Shown here one piece after another: positions 1 to 3,634 of a DNA stretch of 6,115 nucleotides. Position 1 is the stretch's first letter. The number at the start of each line of letters is the position of its first letter. Both the position numbers and the translations under genes were made by a program. Under the pieces are notes generated by a model. It was not told where the DNA came from and made no database searches. It saw only the letters and a list, made by a program, of their open reading frames with translations. This DNA comes from JBBKWX01 sp037969175 (lineage in GTDB: Bacteria > Bacteroidota > Bacteroidia > AKYH767-A > JBBKVM01): the NCBI GenBank assembly GCA_037969175.1, contig JBBKWX010000077.1, forward strand, positions 1-6,115, in the 5' to 3' direction.

Positions 1-35
1 ATTCGTATCTCGTAATTCGTAAATCGTAATTGAAT
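1..35 (-). repeat. TCGTA heptad repeat cluster, copy 1 (cut by window edge)
   Basis: The + strand reads as successive heptads ATTCGTA, TCTCGTA, ATTCGTA, AATCGTA, followed by ATTGAAT. Bases 4-21 are identical to 3582-3599, and the reverse complement occurs inside 3377-3402. The cluster starts 5 nt past the stop codon of the small minus-strand lipoprotein gene. Read in that gene's direction it has the same TTACGA / ATACGAA orientation as the two other copies. It may continue left of the window. I infer an intergenic, 3'-end-associated repeat; no function is known to me. Confidence 0.8.
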
Positions 36-39
36 ATCA

Positions 40-189
40 TCACCGTTTCCCGACCCGATTACTTTTCTTTCCATACCCCGGACAGTCGCAATCTTTTTTA
101 AAGATACTGCATGAACTGGCAGTAAGGATAAAAACGGAAAGTAAGACAACGGTCAGAAATCTCCAGGAACGGCTTAGATAAGAATACAT
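40..189 (-). CDS. small putative lipoprotein (49 aa), unknown function
   Basis: This short open frame encodes 49 residues. The N-terminus is basic and aromatic (R7, R10), followed by a hydrophobic segment at about residues 11-24 and a lipobox-like TASSC with Cys27. This fits a type II signal peptide, so the product is probably lipid-anchored in the inner or outer membrane. The mature part is only 23 residues: a KKDCDCPGYGKK core with two further cysteines (C34, C36) and a strongly basic tail (seven Lys/Arg). The start is fixed: the only upstream in-frame codons before a stop (202-204) contain no start codon. A TAnnTTTG element lies just upstream. The gene is divergent from the MlaE-type permease with an 82-nt gap. 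I do not recognise a named family. The call rests on the signal peptide, the lipobox and the promoter, since length alone would not support it. Confidence 0.68.
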   Translation of the reverse strand: MYSYLSRSWRFLTVVLLSVFILTASSCSIFKKDCDCPGYGKKSNRVGKR

Positions 190-193
190 GCTG

Positions 194-201
194 CAAAAAT
201 A
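194..201 (-). promoter_or_regulatory. TAnnTTTG -7 element of the small lipoprotein gene
   Basis: On the minus strand the bases are TATTTTTG, an exact match to the Bacteroidota TAnnTTTG element. It ends 4 nt before the ATG at 189. With usual spacing, transcription would begin at or next to the start codon, which implies a leaderless or nearly leaderless mRNA. I find no good TTG -33 element 17-23 nt upstream, so the promoter is only half supported. Confidence 0.42.
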
Positions 202-234
202 CTAAAATTGATGCGTTGGCATTCACATAACGTT

Positions 235-266
235 AGGGCGGGTAATTATTGTTAATTTAGCGCCCT
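235..266. promoter_or_regulatory. inverted repeat in the divergent intergenic region
   Basis: AGGGCG (235-240) and its exact complement CGCCCT (261-266) flank a 20-nt AT-rich segment that ends 5 nt before the permease start at 272. That segment holds TAATTTAG (253-260), one mismatch from the TAnnTTTG element and a possible promoter for the permease operon. The arrangement could be an operator or a hairpin over the start region. Six-base arms are short, so chance cannot be excluded. Confidence 0.3.
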
Positions 267-271
267 GAATT

Positions 272-1012
272 ATGCGGACACTTCACTCTTTTGGACAATA
301 TTGGATGTTTATGGCATCGCTTTTCTCAAAGCCCGAGAAATTCTCAGTCTATCGTAAGCAGATCGTACTTGAGTTAGATGCAATTGGTACTTCATCAGTA
401 GGTATCACTGCCTTGGTCTCCATTTTTATGGGAGCAGTGATCACCATTCAAACCAGCTATAATCTGGTAAACCCGCTAATTCCACGCTATATAATCGGCT
501 TAGTGGCAAGAGATAGTATCATCATCGAATTTGCACCCACGATCATTAGTCTGGTTATGGCCGGTAAAGTTGGATCCAGTATTTGTTCGCAAATAGGAAC
601 CATGAGAGTTTCAGAACAAATTGATGCTCTTGAAATCATGGGGATAAATTCATCAGGCTATCTGGTGGTACCAAAGATGGTAGCTGCTATTTTGATCATG
701 CCTTTCCTTATTATAATGAGCATGGCAGTTGGTATAGGCGGTGGATGGGCAGGTGGTGTCTTATCAGGTGTTATCTCATCACCCGAATTTATCAGGGGTT
801 TACAATATGAATTTATTCCTTTCAATGTGACATTTGCAATTATTAAGACAGTTGTATTTGCTTTCATAATTACATCTATATCCGCATATCAAGGATTCTA
901 TGTGAAAGGCGGATCGCTGGAAGTAGGGCAGGCAAGTACCCGGGCTGTGGTTTATTCAAGTATCCTGATTCTTGTTTTTGATTATGTACTTACACAATTG
1001 ATGCTGGCATGA
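272..1012 (+). CDS. mlaE: MlaE-family lipid ABC transporter permease
   Basis: The 246-residue product is the usual length for the MlaE/YrbE permease family, which forms the inner-membrane core of MCE-type phospholipid transporters. Visible hallmarks are the helix around residues 42-62 (GAVITIQ), the conserved EFAPTIISLVMAGKVGSS stretch (86-103), the GTMRVSEQIDALEIMG cytoplasmic coupling segment (109-124), and the C-terminal GFYVKGGSLEVGQASTRAVV block (208-227). I place membrane segments near 42-62, 76-98, 135-165, 186-205 and 226-244. The start at 272 gives the normal family N-terminus, a short amphipathic interfacial helix. Its stop overlaps the ATPase start in an ATGA, so the two are co-transcribed and probably translationally coupled. 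In known systems the partners are an MlaF ATPase and an MCE-domain MlaD. No MCE gene is present here, so substrate and direction of transport are inferred only from the family. Confidence 0.93.
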   Translation: MRTLHSFGQYWMFMASLFSKPEKFSVYRKQIVLELDAIGTSSVGITALVSIFMGAVITIQTSYNLVNPLIPRYIIGLVARDSIIIEFAPTIISLVMAGKVGSSICSQIGTMRVSEQIDALEIMGINSSGYLVVPKMVAAILIMPFLIIMSMAVGIGGGWAGGVLSGVISSPEFIRGLQYEFIPFNVTFAIIKTVVFAFIITSISAYQGFYVKGGSLEVGQASTRAVVYSSILILVFDYVLTQLMLA

Positions 1013-1761
1013 TAGAAGTTAGAAGAGTACATAAAGCTTTTAATGATAAAATTGTGTTGGATGATGTGAGTCTGATACTAGAGAAGGGTAAAGTGAATAT
1101 GGTCATCGGCGGAAGCGGTTCCGGTAAGACTGTCTTGATGAAATGCATGGTGGGTTTGCATGAGGTAGACAAAGGAATGATACTCTATGCCGGAAGAAAT
1201 TTTTCTGAGATGACCTTTCGTGAACGAAAGCCAATTCGCCAGGAAATAGGTATGATATTTCAAGGTGGGGCATTGTTCGACTCCCTGACTGTTGAAGAAA
1301 ATGTGACCTTCCCTTTATCTATGTTCTCTTCCAAGAGTCCGGAAGAAAAGAGAGACCGAGCTAATTTTTGTCTCAACCGGGTTAACTTGAATAATGTGGG
1401 TCATTTATATCCTGCTGAAATAAGCGGAGGTATGAAGAAAAGAGTAGCCATAGCCCGTGCTATTTCTATGCAGCCGGATTACCTATTTTGTGATGAACCC
1501 AACTCAGGACTCGATCCGATGACCTCACTTGTTATCGATAACCTTATCCAGGAAATAACTCAGGAATACAATATCACTACGATAGTAAATACCCATGATA
1601 TGAATTCCGTTATGGAAGTCGGTGATCATCTGATTTTCCTACATAAAGGTAAAAAGGCTTTTGAAGGTACTTGGGATGATATTATCAGACATGATGATGA
1701 AGAACTGAATAATTTCATCTTCGCCTCAAGAGCAATGAAGAAGCTTAAACAAAGCCAGTAG
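1009..1761 (+). CDS. mlaF: MlaF-family lipid ABC transporter ATP-binding protein
   Basis: This 250-residue cytoplasmic ATPase would energise the permease encoded just upstream. All nucleotide-binding motifs are intact: Walker A GGSGSGKT (34-41), Q-loop Q85 in IFQGGALFDSLTVEEN, signature ISGGMKKR (138-145), Walker B YLFCDEP with D162 and catalytic E163, D-loop GLDP (167-170) and switch H196 in NTHD. The IFQGGALFDSLTVEEN and ISGGMKKRVAIARAI wording is typical of MlaF/Mkl-type ATPases. The residues after the Walker B glutamate are PNSGLDP, where PTTGLDP or PTSGLDP is more usual. The ATG overlaps the permease stop by four bases and has no separate ribosome-binding site. The usual MCE (MlaD-like) gene does not follow: the next gene starts 538 nt downstream behind its own promoter. 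Confidence 0.94.
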   Translation: MIEVRRVHKAFNDKIVLDDVSLILEKGKVNMVIGGSGSGKTVLMKCMVGLHEVDKGMILYAGRNFSEMTFRERKPIRQEIGMIFQGGALFDSLTVEENVTFPLSMFSSKSPEEKRDRANFCLNRVNLNNVGHLYPAEISGGMKKRVAIARAISMQPDYLFCDEPNSGLDPMTSLVIDNLIQEITQEYNITTIVNTHDMNSVMEVGDHLIFLHKGKKAFEGTWDDIIRHDDEELNNFIFASRAMKKLKQSQ

Positions 1762-1850
1762 AACCATTGCATGGAGCGGCTACTTATTAATGATTAACAC
1801 AAAACTTTTAATGTTTAATTATTAAGTATGAGGACGCAGATACATTTCTT

Positions 1851-1880
1851 CTGTGTTTTCTGTGTTTCTGTGTCTCCATG
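1851..1880 (+). repeat. short-period CTGTG array downstream of mlaF
   Basis: CTGTG recurs at 1851, 1860 and 1868 (steps of 9 and 8 nt), followed by CTCCATGGTG. The purine-rich GGACGCAGATAC just before it (1832-1843) looks like a degenerate partner. From memory, CTCTGTG/CACAGAG-type intergenic repeats are common in environmental bacterial genomes, but I could not search for this. Nothing suggests coding. Confidence 0.55.
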
Positions 1881-1959
1881 GTGAAAAAAAACGGCACACC
1901 TTATCTAAACAATCCTGAAAATTCCAAACTTTCCCTTCAGAAAATTAAAACATCAGCAA

Positions 1960-1997
1960 AAATTGGGAGTAAGAGCTTTGTAATATCCGCCCAATTT
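1960..1997. repeat. inverted repeat, 8-bp arms
   Basis: AAATTGGG (1960-1967) and CCCAATTT (1990-1997) are exact complements around a 22-nt loop. No T-tract follows, so it is not a normal intrinsic terminator. Role unknown. Confidence 0.4.
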
Positions 1998-2027
1998 ACC
2001 ACACTTTTTCTCTCAATATATCCAAAA

Positions 2028-2053
2028 GTAAAATGTAATATCTTACATTTTGC
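2028..2053. repeat. AT-rich hairpin
   Basis: AAAATGTAA (2030-2038), loop TATC and TTACATTTT (2043-2051) form a perfect 9-bp stem. A T-G wobble and one G-C pair extend it to 11 bp. It lies in the gap upstream of the secreted-protein gene and about 270 nt after the ATPase stop. The stem is AT-rich and no separate U-tract follows, so a terminator role is uncertain. Confidence 0.45.
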
Positions 2054-2225
2054 CATCCAAATCTCATTTTTGAAATTTCATATTTTGAACAAAAATACAT
2101 TCTGAATAAGGATGTAGAACCCTGTTATATCAGGCATTTTGCCTATATCAACCTCAATGGTTTTGCCCTCAATACCGATGTAAAAAAATCGACACAGGCA
2201 TTATGCAAGATTTTGAATTTATTGG

Positions 2226-2257
2226 TCTTGTATGAGCAATTTCCCGAGGTACATTTG
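2226..2257 (+). promoter_or_regulatory. Bacteroidota-type promoter of the T9SS cargo gene
   Basis: TTG at 2228-2230 is followed by a 19-nt spacer and TACATTTG at 2250-2257. This matches the Bacteroidota primary promoter form (TTG or TTTG, about 19 nt, TAnnTTTG). Transcription should start near 2262-2264, giving a leader of roughly 37 nt before the ATG at 2300. That leader is A/C/T-rich and has no Shine-Dalgarno sequence, as is common in this phylum. The promoter lies downstream of the alternative TTG start at 2213, which argues for the ATG at 2300. Confidence 0.65.
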
Positions 2258-2299
2258 TCTCAGTTCAAACAACAATTTACTTTTTCTAAAACCAACAAA

Positions 2300-3292
2300 A
2301 TGAAAAAATTAATTACACTCAGCATCCTTGCATTGATGATGGCTCCGGTCATTGCTCAAAAATATACAGGGCCGGTTATCTTCGGGCCGGTTATCCAACA
2401 CGAAGGAAATGGTAAAATAGGAAATAGTGATACCTTATTTGGTAATTTCTATAATAGCCAGGCTGCTATGTACACTTCAAATAATGGTGGATTTGCATCC
2501 GGTAATAATGGATATTTAGATATTGCCAAGGTTCAACAGTTCAATATTTCCACACCTTATACTGTAACGGGCGTTGCATTGTGGTTCGGTCACAAAACAT
2601 ATAACAGTAATAGTCCTGCATCAGGTGTAACTGTTACGTTATACCGTATGGATGGTACCGGTTTCGACGCAGCAGGAATGGGTGATGCTCCGGGAACGGT
2701 TGAACGTACAGTCTTTCTACCAATGTCAGATATCATTGTGAATGGCACTCAGAAAAACATAATCAATTTTGCTCTTCCTTTTGTTGCGAATGCAAAGTAT
2801 GCCATTGGGATTGATATGCTTGCTCTTGCACCTCAGGATACAGTAGCTCTTTATACTACTACAGATGGTGGTGGTGATATGGATGACCATGCCTGGGAAC
2901 AATTCAATGATGGAGACTGGTATACCTTCCTTGCTTCAGGTAGCTGGGGTATGGATGTGGATTTTGCGATCTTCCCGATAGTTGATTTTGGTACTACAGG
3001 TATAGTTAAGAATCCGGGTATCAACAACGGGATCTCTAAAAGTAACATCTCTCCAAATCCGGTTCAAGCTTTAACAAACATAAACTATACGCTTGATGGA
3101 GCCTATGGCGATGTCATCATCGAGATCTTTAACTCAAATGGTGCATTAATAAACAGTATCTCTCAGGGAAAATTAGCTGCCGGAACCTATGCAATAGGAA
3201 TCGATATGAGCACATATAAAAACGGAATATATACCTGCAAGATTAATGCAGGGGCTTTTACCAAGAACACAAAATTGGTAGTAAGCCATTAA
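2300..3292 (+). CDS. secreted protein with T9SS type A C-terminal sorting domain
   Basis: The 330-residue product begins with a Sec signal peptide: MKK, a hydrophobic core LITLSILALMMAP, and likely cleavage after A19 in VIA-Q. The mature region at about 20-235 is rich in Gly, Asn, Thr and aromatic residues with alternating hydrophobic strands, as in a beta-sandwich. It also has an acidic DGGGDMDDHAWEQFNDGDW segment (189-207) that might bind metal. I recognise no catalytic domain. Residues 249-330 form a Por-secretion-type sorting domain: NISPNPV, a LDGAYGDVIIEIFNSNG strand pair, LAAGTYAI, YKNGIYTCKI and the terminal KLVV. Such domains direct cargo across the outer membrane by the type IX system and are usually cleaved. 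The ATG at 2300 is preferred over the in-frame TTG at 2213 because the signal peptide starts there and a promoter lies between them. It has its own promoter and terminator, so it is probably monocistronic. The substrate is unknown. Confidence 0.9.
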   Translation: MKKLITLSILALMMAPVIAQKYTGPVIFGPVIQHEGNGKIGNSDTLFGNFYNSQAAMYTSNNGGFASGNNGYLDIAKVQQFNISTPYTVTGVALWFGHKTYNSNSPASGVTVTLYRMDGTGFDAAGMGDAPGTVERTVFLPMSDIIVNGTQKNIINFALPFVANAKYAIGIDMLALAPQDTVALYTTTDGGGDMDDHAWEQFNDGDWYTFLASGSWGMDVDFAIFPIVDFGTTGIVKNPGINNGISKSNISPNPVQALTNINYTLDGAYGDVIIEIFNSNGALINSISQGKLAAGTYAIGIDMSTYKNGIYTCKINAGAFTKNTKLVVSH

Positions 3293-3314
3293 GGTTAACT
3301 GTGGTTGGTTGATC

Positions 3315-3348
3315 AAGCCCTTCCGGAAACGGGGGGCTTTTTCTTTTT
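3315..3348 (+). terminator. intrinsic terminator of the T9SS cargo gene
   Basis: AAGCCC (3315-3320) pairs with GGGCTT (3334-3339). Inside, CCG (3323-3325) pairs with CGG (3330-3332) around a GAAA tetraloop. A T-rich tract (TTTTTCTTTTT, 3338-3348) follows, starting 22 nt after the stop codon at 3290-3292. Stem, loop and U-tract fit a Rho-independent terminator. Confidence 0.85.
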
Positions 3349-3376
3349 ATCACGAACGAGTTCGTGATAAAAAGAA
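3341..3376. repeat. near-perfect palindrome, possible bidirectional terminator
   Basis: TTCTTTTTATCACGAAC (3341-3357) and its exact complement (3360-3376) flank only two bases, GA. The arms are 17 bp with no mismatch. The outer part is T-rich on entry and A-rich on exit, and its left edge reuses the T-tract of the preceding terminator. On the minus strand it is a stem with T-rich ends that would meet transcripts reading through from gcvP. It directly abuts the heptad cluster beginning at 3377. I infer a backup or opposite-strand terminator. Confidence 0.65.
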
Positions 3377-3402
3377 TTACGAGATACGAATTACGAGATA
3401 CG
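3377..3402 (+). repeat. TCGTA heptad repeat cluster, copy 2
   Basis: On the + strand it reads TTACGAG, ATACGAA, TTACGAG, ATACG, i.e. a 14-nt double unit repeated. It is a perfect 26-bp inverted copy of 3582-3607, and its reverse complement shares 18 bp with 4-21. It starts exactly where the preceding hairpin ends and lies downstream of the secreted-protein gene in that gene's direction. Confidence 0.85.
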
Positions 3403-3442
3403 AATTCAATTAAAAATTATGAATGTGTGATCCTCCTGTGGT

Positions 3443-3461
3443 ATCAGGAGTTAACTCCTGA
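3443..3461. repeat. TCAGGA palindromic repeat, copy 1
   Basis: TCAGGAGTT (3444-3452) and AACTCCTGA (3453-3461) form a perfect 18-bp palindrome. As RNA it would be a 7-bp stem with a TTAA loop. With the A at 3443 it closely matches 3612-3629 at the gcvP 3' end, differing only in the centre, so both look like members of one repeat family. Confidence 0.6.
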
Positions 3462-3534
3462 CACAATAACGAGTATGAATTTACACAGCAAAAGCCCAGA
3501 GCAGAGTTTATATGTATCAATTTAGCACAAAACG

Positions 3535-3575
3535 AATCCGTGAAGATCCACTTAATCCGTGTTTTCCGCATTCCA
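3535..3575 (+). repeat. ATCCGTG short-period array
   Basis: AATCCGTG occurs at 3535-3542 and 3554-3561. Between and after them are the variants ATCCACT (3546), TTCCGCA (3564) and TTCCATC (3571), so TCC recurs every 7-10 nt. It resembles degenerate ATCCGTG/ATCCGCG intergenic repeats that I recall from Bacteroidota genomes; I could not check this. Confidence 0.5.
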
Positions 3576-3581
3576 TCTTTA

Positions 3582-3607
3582 CGTATCTCGTAATTCGTAT
3601 CTCGTAA
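3582..3607 (-). repeat. TCGTA heptad repeat cluster, copy 3
   Basis: This 26-nt cluster is the exact inverted copy of 3377-3402, with 179 nt between them. On the + strand it reads CGTA, TCTCGTA, ATTCGTA, TCTCGTA, A. It directly abuts the palindrome that holds the gcvP stop codon, on the downstream side of gcvP. Its orientation relative to gcvP is the same as that of copies 1 and 2 to their genes. Confidence 0.85.
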
Positions 3608-3634
3608 CTGAATCAGGATTTACTCCTGATTCAG
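3608..3634 (-). repeat. TCAGGA palindromic repeat, copy 2, spanning the gcvP stop codon
   Basis: CTGAATCAGGA (3608-3618) and TCCTGATTCAG (3624-3634) are perfect 11-bp arms around a 5-nt loop. On the gcvP strand the loop is GTAAA and contains the TAA stop, while the upstream arm encodes the last residues LNQE. No U-tract follows, so it is not a classical intrinsic terminator. It could slow 3'-to-5' decay or be an inserted palindromic repeat. The centre is nearly the same as the palindrome at 3443-3461. Confidence 0.7.

Larger units (their letters stand above)
1762..2225. other. intergenic region without a convincing gene
   Basis: This AT-rich stretch lies between the MlaF-type ATPase and the promoter of the next gene. 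It holds a short-period CTGTG array (1851-1880) and two inverted repeats (1960-1997, 2028-2053). A 75-codon open frame at 1878-2105 starts inside the array and encodes a low-complexity, Lys/Phe-rich peptide without a recognisable domain, so I do not call it. No clear intrinsic terminator follows the ATPase stop. No MCE-domain gene or obvious remnant of one is visible. Confidence 0.6.
3293..3619. other. spacer between convergent genes, packed with repeats, no gene
   Basis: This stretch separates the secreted-protein gene (+) from gcvP (-), which converge. It contains the terminator, a 17-bp-arm hairpin, two inverted heptad clusters, an 18-bp palindrome and an ATCCGTG array, each listed separately. 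I find no open frame with a plausible start and no TAnnTTTG element on either strand between the heptad clusters. An independently transcribed RNA is therefore not supported. Confidence 0.7.

Noticed and set aside
1781..1827. TTAAT/ATTAA-rich stretch as an mlaF terminator
   Set aside because: The complementarity is imperfect, almost entirely A/T, and lacks a GC stem or clear U-tract.
1878..2105. 75-codon open frame between mlaF and the secreted-protein gene
   Set aside because: It starts inside the CTGTG array, encodes a low-complexity Lys/Ser/Phe-rich peptide with no domain or signal, overlaps two hairpins, and has no matching promoter.
2121..2148. AGGC/GCCT hairpin with ATAT flanks as a terminator
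   Set aside because: The stem is short with a bulged C and no T-tract follows, so it is too weak to annotate.
2213..2299. TTG start giving the secreted protein a 29-residue N-terminal extension
   Set aside because: It would bury the signal peptide behind a non-hydrophobic extension, and it lies upstream of the TAnnTTTG promoter at 2250-2257. The ATG at 2300 is the better start.
3403..3581. Small RNA gene between the heptad clusters
   Set aside because: No TAnnTTTG promoter on either strand, no terminator belonging to it, and no recognisable RNA fold apart from the 18-bp palindrome.
3377..3607. MITE or IS-like element bounded by 26-bp inverted repeats
   Set aside because: There is no transposase, and the flanking bases (AAAGAA on the left, CTGAAT on the right) show no target-site duplication. 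The ends are tandem heptads, and a third copy at 1-35 has no inverted partner in view.
3377..3607. CRISPR-like array
   Set aside because: Units are 7 nt with no unique spacers of regular length, and no cas gene is present.
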